Shown in pieces: positions 9,004 to 19,807 of a stretch of 64,000 nt of DNA. The position numbers and the translations under genes are program-made. This DNA is from Seminavis robusta. Lineage: Eukaryota; Bacillariophyta; Bacillariophyceae; Naviculales; Naviculaceae. Where the stretch lies: NCBI GenBank assembly GCA_903772945.1, contig CAICTM010000273.1, positions 18,137 through 82,136 of the forward strand. Direction: 5' to 3'. The first letter of the stretch is position 1. Each line of letters starts with the position of its first letter. The notes under the pieces were generated by a model. It was not told the DNA's origin. It made no database searches and saw only the letters and a program-made list of their open reading frames with translations.

Positions 9004-11531
9004 TTAAAAGATACCCTTGGGCTTGAGGTCGTTGAACTCATTCTCAAAAGACTGGATCACAGCCTTGCGCTGCAACTTGTTGGCAGCAGTCAAGCAACCA
9101 TTTTCAGGTGTCCAGGGACTATTCAATAGCTGGACAGCAACAAGCTTTTCGAGATGAGACAAGTCACTCTTTGCATGCTGTTCTTTCATGTCCTTCATCA
9201 CAGCTTCATAAACCTTGGGATCCTTCAAAAGAGTCTCAAAGTCCCCTTCAATGCCGTTCTTCTTGGCCCAAATCATAGTGTGCTCCATTTTGAGCTGCAT
9301 CAAGGCAACCGGGCGATCCATGTCTCCGTCACCGTAGACACAAATGCCACCACCAACGGCATCCACAAAGTCCGAGTTTCCAAAGACCATCTCCATCTTT
9401 TCCAGCGCAATGTATTCTCCACCCTTCAACTTGACGAGATTCTTCTTGCGGTCCACAATCTTGATACTTCCGTCTGCCATGAATTGACCAATATCACCAG
9501 TGTGAAACCAACCATCATCATCAAAGGCTTCCTTGGTGGCTTCTTCGTTCATGTAGTATCCACTGCTGACATTCACTCCCTTGGTGCAAATCTCTCCGCG
9601 TCCCCAGACTTTTTCACCTTCCACATCCGTGCGATCCGTGCTCAAGTAAGGCTGTCCTGCCTTGTCGCAGATATCTGGTGTTGAAACAAGCTTGGCTTCG
9701 GCACTGGGAATACAGACTCCCGCAATGCCGTGCCTGAAATCATCGCGCGCTTGAAAGGTCAACCCGGCAACAGTCTCGGTCAAGCCATACCCTTGGCAAA
9801 GAGGGAACCCAAACGCACGACGAATGAAATCCTGCACTTCTCCATTCAAAGGCCCTCCACCGGAAATGGCAAAACGAAGGTTCCCACCAATGGCCTTTTT
9901 GAATTTCTTGAACACGAGCGCATTGAAAAGGGGAGTGTCATATCCGTAAGTGTCGGCATAAGTCTTGGCTTCGAACGCAGTGTTGACGAGGAATTGAGCC
10001 ACGGGAGGAGATGCCGCGACCTTGGCTTGCAAGCCCTTCTTGATGGTATCCCAAATTTTCGGCACGGCAACCATGATGGTAGGGGCAAAGTGTTCCAGGG
10101 CTCCCGTTGGGAAAGCACCAGTAGCCGAAAGACTCTTGGGGTCGGCATAGCAAATGAGAACTCCCTGCGAGACCATGACAAATTCTGCCATCAACTCCAT
10201 AATGTGAGCCAAAGGAAGGTATCCCAGATAAACGTCCTGGAATGATGGCGAGTGAGAGATGTGAGTAACTTTTTAACCATCCAACAAGGCACCGTCAGTC
10301 AGGTCGCAGATCCATTCTGTCATACCTCGCCCTTTCGAATTCCCAACTCAATGTCACCAGCAGCGCAAGCACCCACAATGCACCTGTGGGTAATGACAAC
10401 ACCCTTGGGCTTTCCAGTGCTACCTATAGTGCCACAAGAGAGTGTAAAATGCATGAGAAAGAAAGAGTGTAAAATGATTAGGATCAGCGTGCCATAATTT
10501 TGCTTACCTGATGTGTACATGCTTTAAAAAAGAAGAAAGCAAGAAGAAATATTTGGGTGAGCAGCATGACACATGAGACAAAACAAAAAAGTAAAATTAT
10601 CACTCACATGACAGCCGTGGTATCGGGTTCTGGAGGAGTAGGAGGGAATTTTTCCGTGTCACCACCAGCACAAAAGTCTTCAAACGACACGATAGTCATT
10701 CCATCTGGAGTGGCAGGAAGATCCACAGTTTCCGACTTGGCAATCAAATCATTGGTGTAGACAATGGTCTTTAGAGTGGGCATATTGTCCTTGCGCTTGA
10801 TGAGAGCTTCGACATTTCGCTTGTTGCAGACAATGACGGAAATGATATTGTCATTGACGGCATGTTCGACGGCATCCATTCCCAGAGTCGCGTAGATTGT
10901 GGCCACTGTAATGGACTGACCAAAAGCTCCCAAGGCGGCAATCATCCATTCGGGACATGTATTTTCAAAAATGGCCAAACGCGATTTGGTAGTGACTTGT
11001 TCCAAATTGGTAGTCGGAGGTGCCGCTTCCAGTCCAGCGCCACGAAGCGCCGCTCCAAATTTGGCCGATACGATTCCCACTTCTCCAAAGGTTTTCCAGT
11101 ACGTGTCTCCAAATTCCTTGACTTTGGGGGTTTTCCAGCCCACGAATTCACGGTATCCCATGCATTTCTTGTCGGCGTACTTTTCAAATCCCATCTTGGC
11201 CAAATCATAGAGCGTTCCGGCACCAGGAACGGGGGTGGTGGTGAGGTTGTTCTTGTACGCTGGCTGGACGCGGTGCGATTCGTCATCTCCCACAGGGACT
11301 GTGCGCAATCCTGGATCGGCCGTGGCTCTCTGGATAATACCGAGCCATCCAAAGGTGATAATGGTGATCTATAATATATATGTATTCAGAATTAAAAAAC
11401 AAAAAGAGAAGATATTGAGAAAACAGCACGATCCGATCCATCCCATAAGACAACCGATCTGGATACCCACTTACGAAAAAATCCAAAGCGATCAAGAAAA
11501 ACTTGAGCGGTATGAAAAGTGGAGAGCTCAT
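9004..11531 (-). CDS. LACS: long-chain acyl-CoA synthetase
   Basis: Five exons on the minus strand: 11531-11475, 11368-10608, 10521-10508, 10423-10326 and 10236-9004. All junctions are GT-AG in consistent phase and give 720 residues. Exon 1 encodes a short hydrophobic N-terminus (MSSPLFIPLKFFLIALDFF) that continues into ITIITFGWLGII, a likely membrane anchor. The AMP-binding P-loop YTSGSTGKPKGV is assembled from three exons, including a 14-nt micro-exon. Later motifs include GYGLTE, the WFHTGDIG region, and IVDRKKNLVKLKGGEYIALE. The enzyme activates C12-C20 fatty acids with ATP and CoA for lipid synthesis or beta-oxidation. Its compartment cannot be read from sequence alone; no plastid presequence is seen. 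Confidence 0.93.
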
Positions 11532-11991
11532 GGTGGTAGCTGTTCCTTCTTTCTACTTCTATCCTTGACTTCCTGCGCTCACAATGCTTTTGTTGTTGTT
11601 TTGTCTGGTATCTTTTAGAAGTATCCTCCTTGCTCCTTGTCTTCTCCCAAATAATGCACGAAAAGGAAGCAATGCCACACGGCGAAGTTTCGCCCATCGG
11701 GACCGGTATGCATGCACACACGGTGCAACGGTTCGCCATGATATCTTCTTCAAAGTGGAAAGATCCAGAGCCGGCCATGCCCAGAAGGGTTCTTTGCTTT
11801 ATCTCTAACCCTCATTGGCATTTGCCGCTTTTGGTTTCAATCTGCGAGCTGCGACCATGCATCACCCCATCACTCGATCACTCGAGCCTCCCATCACCCA
11901 GAACATCTTTCCTTTGCACTGCAGGTACTAGTAGCTAGACACAAGCATCGTCACAACCATCATAGCATCCTGTCCATCAATCAATTCCACC
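11532..11991. other. shared upstream region of LACS and PIGM
   Basis: This 460-bp gap lies between divergently transcribed genes and must hold both 5' regions. The LACS start is in a good context (CCACCATGA) and so is that of PIGM (TTCCACCATGATG). No coding sequence is visible. Confidence 0.5.
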
Positions 11992-13428
11992 ATGATGACA
12001 CTGTTGTTGGAACAGTATCCCGTTGCCATTGGTCTTTTTCTACGGCTGTTCTTGGCATGGCTGCTACCCTTTCTGTTTGATACCCATGGGGTGGTCCCGG
12101 GCGTTGCGTACACGGATATTGATTATCACATCTTTGTGGATGCCGCCAATCATGTTCGACAAGGAAATTCTCCCTATGATCGGCACACGTATCGCTATAC
12201 TCCCTTTTTGGCATCCCTATTGGCACAACTGCCACATCATGACATCCTTAGTCGGTTTCTGTTTTGTGTCGCCGATGCCTTATGTGGTTGGATCATTCTA
12301 AGATATCGACAGCAAAAACGTGAAGAACGGCAACAACACCAACAGCATTCAAGAATACAAGAACAACAATCAGCAGCAGCAGTATCCAACAGGATGCTTT
12401 CTCCACGACTGCAAGATGCCCTTTGGTGGCTCTACAATCCACTGGCCATTAATATTTGTACGAGAGGATCTTCCGAGAGTTTTCAGGTCCTATTGCCAGT
12501 ACTGGTCACTGTTTCCATTGTCACATTGGACAGCAATAGTATTAGCAGCCAGCAACAACAACAACAAAAGTCGTGGCTACTGGCAATCCCCGCGGGAGTT
12601 TGTCACGGTGTGGCCGTCCATTCCAAACTCTACCCCATCATTTATTCTCTCTCCTTCATGACCTACTTTGCTGCTCCGCCCATAATACGAGATTCTTCTA
12701 CTACAGCAGTGTTGGACAATACCGCAACCATCTTGTATCGACTGGTTTCCTTCTTTCTATCATGGGCCAAACGATTGTTGACACCGGCTCCAATCGTCTT
12801 TTTCATCACTTTTATGCTCACGTTTGTGGGACTCACGTACCTGGCATACGAATGGTACGGACCCATTTCCCTGGAAGAAGGACTCTTGTACCATTTATCC
12901 CGCGTCGATCATCGACACAATTATTCCATGCATTGGTACTGGATCTACCTCGGGCGAGCACGACCGGATTTTGCACAAAACATGGCCGTCATTGGCAAGT
13001 TGCTCTTGTTGCCACAACTGGTCCTCTTGGTATACACCAGTCTGGCACTGGCGCCTACCAATCTCGGTTTGGCACTCTTTGTGCAGACGTATCTGTTTGT
13101 GACGCAGAACAAGGTCATTACGGCACAATATCTGACATGGTATCTGTGCTTGCTGCCACTCTGCAGCGATTCCTTTGGCACGACCCCGCGACTACAATGG
13201 AGTTTGGCAGGACTGGCACTGTCGTATGGGATATGGCTGGGATCGGCCTATTGTTTGGAAATGCAAGGATGGGCCGTGCATCGACTGGTATGGATCGCTT
13301 CGGTGGTCTACTATTGGGCCAATATTAGTGTCATTGCGGCATTGCTAAGCTCGTATCAGGGAGGGAAAACACAGCAACAGCAACAACAGTCCAAAGGAAC
13401 GACTACAAAGAGCGGCAAAGAGGATTGA
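11992..13428 (+). CDS. PIGM: GPI mannosyltransferase 1 (PIG-M)
   Basis: A single-exon, multi-pass membrane protein of 478 residues. It adds the first alpha-1,4-mannose from dolichol-phosphate-mannose to GlcN-PI on the lumenal side of the ER. Hallmarks are the lumenal TDIDYHIF (DxD-like Asp42/Asp44) with FVDAANHVRQGNSPYDRHTY after it, YTPFLA, LWWLYNPLAINICTRGSSES, and HSKLYPIIY. About ten hydrophobic segments follow. Low-complexity Gln-rich insertions occur near 103-125, 185-195 and the C-terminus, a common diatom feature. PIG-L, which acts two steps earlier, is encoded about 9 kb downstream. A TTG or ATG start upstream is not needed. Confidence 0.93.
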   Translation: MMTLLLEQYPVAIGLFLRLFLAWLLPFLFDTHGVVPGVAYTDIDYHIFVDAANHVRQGNSPYDRHTYRYTPFLASLLAQLPHHDILSRFLFCVADALCGWIILRYRQQKREERQQHQQHSRIQEQQSAAAVSNRMLSPRLQDALWWLYNPLAINICTRGSSESFQVLLPVLVTVSIVTLDSNSISSQQQQQQKSWLLAIPAGVCHGVAVHSKLYPIIYSLSFMTYFAAPPIIRDSSTTAVLDNTATILYRLVSFFLSWAKRLLTPAPIVFFITFMLTFVGLTYLAYEWYGPISLEEGLLYHLSRVDHRHNYSMHWYWIYLGRARPDFAQNMAVIGKLLLLPQLVLLVYTSLALAPTNLGLALFVQTYLFVTQNKVITAQYLTWYLCLLPLCSDSFGTTPRLQWSLAGLALSYGIWLGSAYCLEMQGWAVHRLVWIASVVYYWANISVIAALLSSYQGGKTQQQQQQSKGTTTKSGKED

Positions 13429-13795
13429 ATGGGAGTGATTGATTGATTGATTGTATTAGAAGAATAGACAGTGGAACAAGCTAGGGTTTTGTTTGTTTGA
13501 CGTGAGAACAAGCAACAAGTCATCCATTCACTTGTTGGAAGCAACAAGGGATGACTGCGTTGGGGAATGCAGTAGTCATCTGCAAGGGCGTTGCATTTTT
13601 AGACAGAAACTGAAGAGGCGAGGCCCAAAGTCTCTTGCAGCCTGGAAAGAATAATAATAACAACCCAGGAATCAGACAAATCATCTGCTCCTGTATGCAT
13701 TCCTGGAATTCCTAAACAGTAACTTCCATCCATCCTTCCACAATGACAGGTGCACTCACCAGAAGTAGTCTGCAAATTCAAGAAGGAAAACAAGA
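13429..13795. other. convergent intergenic region
   Basis: This 367-bp gap between the 3' ends of PIGM and the U-box gene contains a short GATT run near 13,437-13,452. Nothing coding is seen. Confidence 0.5.
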
Positions 13796-14737
13796 TCAGG
13801 AGGTCGCAGAACTTGCAGGCACTGAGGCCTTCAGTTCATCCAGTTTCTGCTGAGCTTTAGTCTTGGCAACAGCAGTCAGATGTTTGTGGCGACAGTATCG
13901 AAGTGACTTCTCCAACCAACGGATGGATTCCATTTTATCCACATTCAAGCCATATTTTCCCTTGGCAAATGCTATTCCCAATTTATAGGCCGCAAAGTCT
14001 GATCCTTGGGATGCTGCATCAGTAAGGTGGAAAAGTCCAGGTGATTGTTGCTTGGTCACTCCTGCCCCATCTAGATAGCACCAACCCACCATTGCTTTGC
14101 CTTTGACATTCCCGGCCTCTTGAGCTTTCTTGTACCACTGAAAGGCCAACTTTTTGTCTTTCTTGAAACCCTCTTCACCGTCTCTATATTTGATTCCTGC
14201 CAAAAACATTGCATTTCCATTGCCTGATCCTGCCCATTTCAGCAATTCTTCCATTTTCTTCTTCTGTTCCACCTTTTCATTCCAGTTGTCAGCCAAATCC
14301 CCATCAATGACTCCAGACTCCACCAACGTCTCAATGGTATTGCGGTGCTGAATGGCTGGCAGTAACTTTTCGCCCATTTTTAGGTTGGTGACTGGAGACT
14401 TGAGGTCCCGAGGATGGTTCTTGATATGCTTCTCGATACATTCACGCTCATAGACTCGTCCATCCTCAGCTGTCACAGGATCCCAGGGCAATTCCCGACT
14501 GATTGGACAGATCAAATCACCTGCTGGGGATTTCTTGAGGCGCTTGGAAGGTGGTTGAGTTTCTTCCACGTGATTGTTGGATAGATGGAATGAACGACTC
14601 ACTCGTTGGCGGCTATTTCTGCCTTTCCTTGATGATGAAAGAGTTCCACTGTACCTGCTCGAAGAATCAGGGCACCGGGGCCAAAAAATATGGAACCCGG
14701 GGGACATGGTGTCCGCATTGGTTTCTGACTTGGACAT
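13796..14737 (-). CDS. U-box and Sel1-repeat protein
   Basis: A single-exon protein of 313 residues. Residues 75-140 form a U-box (LICPISRELPWDPVTAEDGR with VYEREC), the E2-binding fold of one class of ubiquitin ligases. A short coiled segment follows (EKVEQKKKMEEL), then about three Sel1-like repeats in the region from AMFLAGIKYRDG to WLEKSLRYC. Sel1 repeats are TPR-like protein-binding helices. The U-box plus Sel1 arrangement is widespread in diatoms. The likely role is substrate recruitment by an E3 ligase; the substrate is unknown. The first 70 residues are Ser/Arg-rich and look disordered. Confidence 0.85.
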   Translation of the reverse strand: MSKSETNADTMSPGFHIFWPRCPDSSSRYSGTLSSSRKGRNSRQRVSRSFHLSNNHVEETQPPSKRLKKSPAGDLICPISRELPWDPVTAEDGRVYERECIEKHIKNHPRDLKSPVTNLKMGEKLLPAIQHRNTIETLVESGVIDGDLADNWNEKVEQKKKMEELLKWAGSGNGNAMFLAGIKYRDGEEGFKKDKKLAFQWYKKAQEAGNVKGKAMVGWCYLDGAGVTKQQSPGLFHLTDAASQGSDFAAYKLGIAFAKGKYGLNVDKMESIRWLEKSLRYCRHKHLTAVAKTKAQQKLDELKASVPASSATS

Positions 14738-15688
14738 GTTGGGATTGGATCGGCCTGGCGATACGACGATACTTGAATTTGAGCCGCCTAGTAGAAAAAG
14801 CTGGCGCTCACACTTGCTTGTATTGGTTCTTGTAACGTACTGCTATGCTGTTTACGTGGGACAAATGCCAGAACTAGTAGCCTGGCTTGGTTCCTTTCAA
14901 GTGGAAGTGTCGGCGTTGAACAACCTTCGTTTGTTCGTTGCCTCGTCAAGTCGATTTGTCCGCGTTGAACCTTCGAACGTTGGTTTGTGTCTTGATTCGA
15001 TTCTTGGCTTCTTGCTTTTCAGCCGCAAATTTTGTGGTTGTGTTTTGCTCGGCTGGCGGAAATTGTCGTAAGGTTACCGGCAGAGCTAATTTCTACAGTA
15101 ATACCAGCTGTATCATAGTTGCATATTCGATGATTCGATTCGATTCGATTCAGTCATTTACTACCGGTAGCATTCTGATACATGCTAGCATGCAGATGAA
15201 ATCAATCCGATGGTACCGGTACCGGTACCAAGTACCTACTACGTGTAGCTAGCTAGTACATGTACATACTTTTTGGGGTTGCGCTTCACGGGGAGCCAAT
15301 TGACACTCGAGAGCTCACTCGAGTTTACTTCCGTGATCAGAACAATAGTGTATATAGATTATGTATGGAAGGCTTTTATTAAGCAAAGAATAGACCAAAT
15401 TCAGGACTATGTAGGTTCCGTGGGATGGATCAGGGGCAAACTGAGGACAATAGTACCAACTGAAAACGAGAGGATCGTTATACAACAACTACCCAAGGTG
15501 AACAAGTTGGCTAGTTGCTATTACTGATACATGGAAATCCATCCGATAGTTGCTAGATATAATTGGGACATTGGAAGAAAAAGAGTACGAGAGACCGGAC
15601 TCACGTCTTCCTGATCCGGTGTAATAAACCAACCCTAACCAACTTGACCACCCACACCCACCATCACCACAAAAGACTTGGTCAGAGA
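14738..15688. other. intergenic region rich in TACCGGTA and GATTC runs
   Basis: This 951-bp gap has no supported gene. It has a (GATTC)-like run at about 15,127-15,151 and three TACCGGTA copies at 15,162, 15,214 and 15,220, the last two overlapping as GGTACCGGTACCGGTACC. GTAGCTAGCTAG lies near 15,245. Confidence 0.6.
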
Positions 15689-16927
15689 TCACCGGGGTCC
15701 TCTACCCGGAATATTTGCTTCAACATTTTCATAGAACCGCCCTGCTGCCTGCCTGACTAGCACAAACCCCCGTACTGCCAAGCTGCAGACACGCAACTTG
15801 TCTTCAGAGATGATGCAGGTGGCTCCCAATTCGTCAGACACAACCCAATGGTTTCTATCCGGAGCATGAGCAACAATGCGGCAAGCCCCTCCAAGTTTTA
15901 CTGGCCCAAAAGGTTCAAGAGTCTCCACGAAATCGCCAATGAGGTATTCACCCTTTACACGGCACAATTTCTTGTGTTCCCGAGAATGGTCCTTTTGGCA
16001 CTCAGGAGAACAATAGTAAGTCAGGCGACAGCGCCTGCACACCTTCGGGATGCCAACTTCTTGTCTGTCCTTGCCGCAAAAGTCACAGTGCTCACCGGGA
16101 GCTCGTGTCATGCCTTTGCATTGGTTTAGCAATCTGAAGCGTTCCCAGCAGCGCTCAGCATGCCTTCGAATATCCATGAGGTAATCCCCCGCAGTCCAAG
16201 TAGGACGATTCTCATTCAGAAAGCCCACCTTTTGTGACATTTCCTCATTACTGGCTTTATCACAGTATTCAATCACCTTGCTCAAAAAGTGGAGTGCTTG
16301 TTCATCATCGCCTTCCGTTTTCGTAGCAATTGTTGCGCGCAAAAAAATGGCATGTGCCACAAAGAATGCCGGTTCGGCATCGGAAGATCTGATGATTCCA
16401 CGCAGGAACCGCTTGTCTTCTTCTGTTACTGGCTTGGGGTCACCATACTCGTAGTCCTCCACATTAGTGTGCATCTCCCTGAAATAGTAATGGAAGTAGT
16501 AGATTCTTGCATTGCAAGTTTTGTCGTCATTCTTGAATGTCACAAAGGCCCTGGCGATAGCAGCTCTTTCTGGGTCTGTTCTCTTTTCAGGATATGTGCA
16601 GATGATTTTCCAGAGTCTCTGAGCCTGCGGATCGCCGCTGTCAGCTTTGACTGTCTTGTAGAACTTGCGCATTTCTTGTAGGATAGCCGCCATTGACGCA
16701 TGGAACTCCAGAGTCTCTTCTTTCATTGTCATGAATTCCACAAGTGCCTTATAGACTTCTGGTTTCACGCCATCCAGGGCACCAGTTTTGCTGACTTTGT
16801 TTGCTGCAGGATTTCCTTTCCACGAGTGCTTCAGGTCGTTATTGCCAGCTGCAGATTCCTTGTGACGACGCTGCGTTGCTGTTCCAGATTTTCCACCACC
16901 AGAGCGCCTCTTTGATTTCTTTCCCAT
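15689..16927 (-). CDS. MYND zinc-finger protein
   Basis: A protein of 412 residues starting at the ATG at 16,927 (MGKKSKRRSGGGKSG). The frame stays open to 17,110, but the same MGKKSKR start occurs in another gene at 27,852, so the internal start is preferred. The N-terminus is basic and may be a nuclear signal. The middle is helical. A MYND finger occupies about 281-322 with the pattern CDFCGKDRQ, CRRCRLTYYCSPECQ, and HKKLC. A C-terminal module (VKLGGACRIVAHAPDRNHWV) may be a small beta-barrel. MYND fingers bind proline-rich partners; the partner here is unknown. Confidence 0.8.
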   Translation of the reverse strand: MGKKSKRRSGGGKSGTATQRRHKESAAGNNDLKHSWKGNPAANKVSKTGALDGVKPEVYKALVEFMTMKEETLEFHASMAAILQEMRKFYKTVKADSGDPQAQRLWKIICTYPEKRTDPERAAIARAFVTFKNDDKTCNARIYYFHYYFREMHTNVEDYEYGDPKPVTEEDKRFLRGIIRSSDAEPAFFVAHAIFLRATIATKTEGDDEQALHFLSKVIEYCDKASNEEMSQKVGFLNENRPTWTAGDYLMDIRRHAERCWERFRLLNQCKGMTRAPGEHCDFCGKDRQEVGIPKVCRRCRLTYYCSPECQKDHSREHKKLCRVKGEYLIGDFVETLEPFGPVKLGGACRIVAHAPDRNHWVVSDELGATCIISEDKLRVCSLAVRGFVLVRQAAGRFYENVEANIPGRGPR

Positions 16928-17392
16928 TGTTTCTGCACAACCAACCAAGAAATTCTTTGGGGAGATCAATAGTAATGGTTTTGGTTCTGAGGATAGACTA
17001 ATGTGCGAGTCCATGTTGAGTTGCATTGGGCAGCCGCTCACTTCGCCAGCGGAGGGAGAGTTCCTTCTCTGAAACACAAAACCAAGGAATGTTCCTTGCT
17101 CTGCATGCATGCATGGCTTCTGAGATCCTCCGCGTTTTCAACTCCCACGGTTTTCTTCTTTTTGCCCATTTACGTTTGTAAAACCTCTTATTGAAAGGTT
17201 GTTCTTGAAAATCATGCCATTTTGAAAAGATACTTTTTACCAAATCTTTCCAAGAAGCAACGATCGACCAAATCGTGCACTCCGACGACGACCACTGCAC
17301 CAGGATCAAAAGGCTTCCGTTGATCGCCAAGATAGTTGCAGTCTGTAATAGTGGTCCCATTATTGACAGTGTGAGTGGTTCAGGAGAAGGCA
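16928..17392. other. divergent intergenic region
   Basis: This 465-bp gap lies between the minus-strand MYND gene and the plus-strand VPS9-domain gene. Open frames across it on the minus strand (16,998-17,393) show no conserved motif and are judged spurious. Confidence 0.45.
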
Positions 17393-19396
17393 ATGGAGTC
17401 TAGCACAAGTACTACTAAGGAAGCCCCCAAGGTAGATAGCCAAGGCGATTCGTCAGCCAAAGAGGAGCCATCACCTCGCATGTCGGCCATTGTCATGGCC
17501 GACACTATGAATCTCTTGGAAGATCCCACTGATTCGGAGGCGGAGAAAAAACCAAAGAGCAGCAGCAAGAGCAAATCCAAGACCAAGACGGGCAATAAGA
17601 AATCCTCACGAACGAGCAGTAGTAATAGTAGTACCGGCGAAGCCGTGTCGGTGGAACGCAAGGAACAATTGTTGTTGGAAGCCCGCGTGAATCGCCTGCA
17701 ATGGATCCATCAAGTGCCATTGCCGTATCGGAAAGCGGAATCCCCCGATGATCCGTGGGTACAAGAAAAAGGATTGGCGTCCTTTCTCAAGAATTGTCAT
17801 GCCGCTGCCTTGATGCCGTCCATGACCAAGGCACTCTCGCATTTGTACGGAATGGAAGATCAACGAGTGTCGCCCGAAGATGTCGCCAATCGAATTGAGA
17901 CGTTGGTAAGTTCTAAAAAACACAAAAAAGAATGACAACCACACTTGTACTATTGTTTGGATCTCACAAAATTATACTAATACTCCCTTTTCTTGTTCTT
18001 TTTGTTACTTATGTTACAGATTGGCTCTCTCGATGACGACGAAGCCCCTCATAGTTTTGTCCGACCGGGCAAACAATTGCTGGAAGCCGAAATTGCAAAG
18101 TCGGAAAATAACCTCGTATTGACGGGATATCGAGACTTTTGGATCAAACTACAAACCCCGGAATGTGCTTCGCTCGTACAGGGCATGCGAACCGCCGTAC
18201 GCAACATGGACAGTATCGACGAACCACGCAGTCTCGAAGAAATTGCCGAACGCATGAAATCCTACCTCAATGGCACTTTTGAATCCATCAAGGCCCATGC
18301 CGCGTGGAAACACGAGGGAGTCAATGATCGACTCAAACATTCCCTCGAATCGTTCGTCTACGGACAGTGTCATTCGCTGTTGCAAGTCAAATTGTGGACG
18401 GACGAAACACGCAAATCCGAAGAGGAATGGATGGAACGATTGGCCGCATTGCAATTTGTCACGCCCCAACACTTGGATATTGCCTGCTTGGAAACTAGCA
18501 ACACGGATTTAAAAGAGGCACTGGCGGAACCCATGGAAGCACTGCTCTCGGCGGATCTCTACTTTTCACCCTACGAAAAACTACAACGTATATTGGCCAT
18601 GTACCATGGGGTCAATACCGCATTGTCCAAAGCATTGAATGTCGCCACGGTCGCAGGAAAGGAAAAGAAAATGGCATCTGCTGACGATGTACTCCCCACA
18701 ATCATCTTGACCGTATTGAAATCAAAACCTGCTCGTATCCATGCCAATCTACGAATGGTCGAACTCTTTTGTCCGCCGGAATATTTGAGAGGAGAAGCGG
18801 GATATGCCTGTACCAATCTATTTGGAGCTGTACAGTTTCTACTCGATTTGGATATGGAAAATCCAAAGAGCTTGTCGATTGACGCGGACGAATTTCGAAA
18901 AGGATTGGCCGCATCCCGCGCCAAATTCAAGGAACGTCTCGACACCAAGCGCAAACGAGCGCAACTACAGGGACCCACCATTGATACCGATATTTCACTC
19001 AAATACTGCGACATTCCTGCCAGTGAAATCCGAACGGCACGTGCCAACGGCGACCAGGTCGATTTGGACTGGGCATTGGCGTGGCAGCAAGACAAGCTCG
19101 AATCGGAAAAAATGGAATCGGGACAATCGTCCAATAGCGCCGAAGACGTGTTGCCGCCCGGATTTTCACGCAACTACACGTTCCTCACGTCGCGGCCGGA
19201 AGATATTCGCATGTCGGATCTGCCACAGTTGCTAAGCGAGTATCGCATGTTGGTGCACACATCGGAAACCTTGTTGGGGGAACGAGCATCCAGACTTGCC
19301 GCGGAACGAAAGAAAAAGGTCAACATTGTACAGGAAGAACTCCTCAAGAATATTCAAAGCGTAGATCCGTCGCTCCTGCCCGACACGTCCATGTAG
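17393..19396 (+). CDS. VPS9-domain protein, putative Rab5-type GEF
   Basis: Two exons, 17393-17905 and 18020-19396 (GTAAGT donor, TTACAG acceptor, phase 0), give 629 residues. The start is the ATG at 17,393; an in-frame GTG at 17,375 is not used. The first 95 residues are acidic and Ser/Lys-rich, probably disordered. The VPS9 domain lies at about 330-450: LQFVTPQHLDIACLE, then SPYEKLQRILAMYHGV, then DDVLPTIILTVLKSKPARIH and the FCPPEYLRGEAGY region. VPS9 domains load GTP on Rab5-group GTPases in endosome fusion. An upstream helical bundle region precedes it, as in Rabex-5 and plant VPS9a. The tail has a basic coiled segment. Confidence 0.88.
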
Positions 19397-19807
19397 AGCC
19401 GGCTGCATAGTAAGAATAAACCATACTGCAGTAATAGTTAGACTCTAGAGCGAGATTGTAGATATGCGACTACGGTTCGTTCAGTTAGAAAGTCTGCATG
19501 TCGTCTACTACTAGTACGGTACAAACAAAAGGCAGCTCTACCGGTATGGCATACTAGAGAGTACTAGTTCCGTATTAGGCACCGTGATGGGGCCACGTAA
19601 GGCACGAGGCTCGGTCGAGTCGAGTCTGCGACTCAAGGCGGCGTGGAAACTCCAAAGCCACGCTGAAGGACCAAAGACCAAAACGGCGTGCTCAGATTTT
19701 GCTTTCTTAGGTAGCAGTAAAAGCAGTTTTAAAGACAGCAACAAAGCCTCAAAAGAAAACAACTTGAAGACTTGAGCAAAAGTTACCTGCTTACCATCAG
19801 CTACATC
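19397..19807. other. intergenic region, no gene
   Basis: This 411-bp gap has a TACCGGTA copy at 19,539. The frame of the next gene is open back to a TTG at 19,772, but the first ATG in a start-like context is at 19,808. Confidence 0.5.

Noticed and set aside
12573-13328. A 251-codon plus-strand frame within PIGM
   Set aside because: It is a shifted frame over the PIG-M coding sequence, which carries the real motifs.
18571-19173. A 200-codon minus-strand frame inside the VPS9 gene
   Set aside because: It is antisense to a well-supported coding exon and has no conserved motif.
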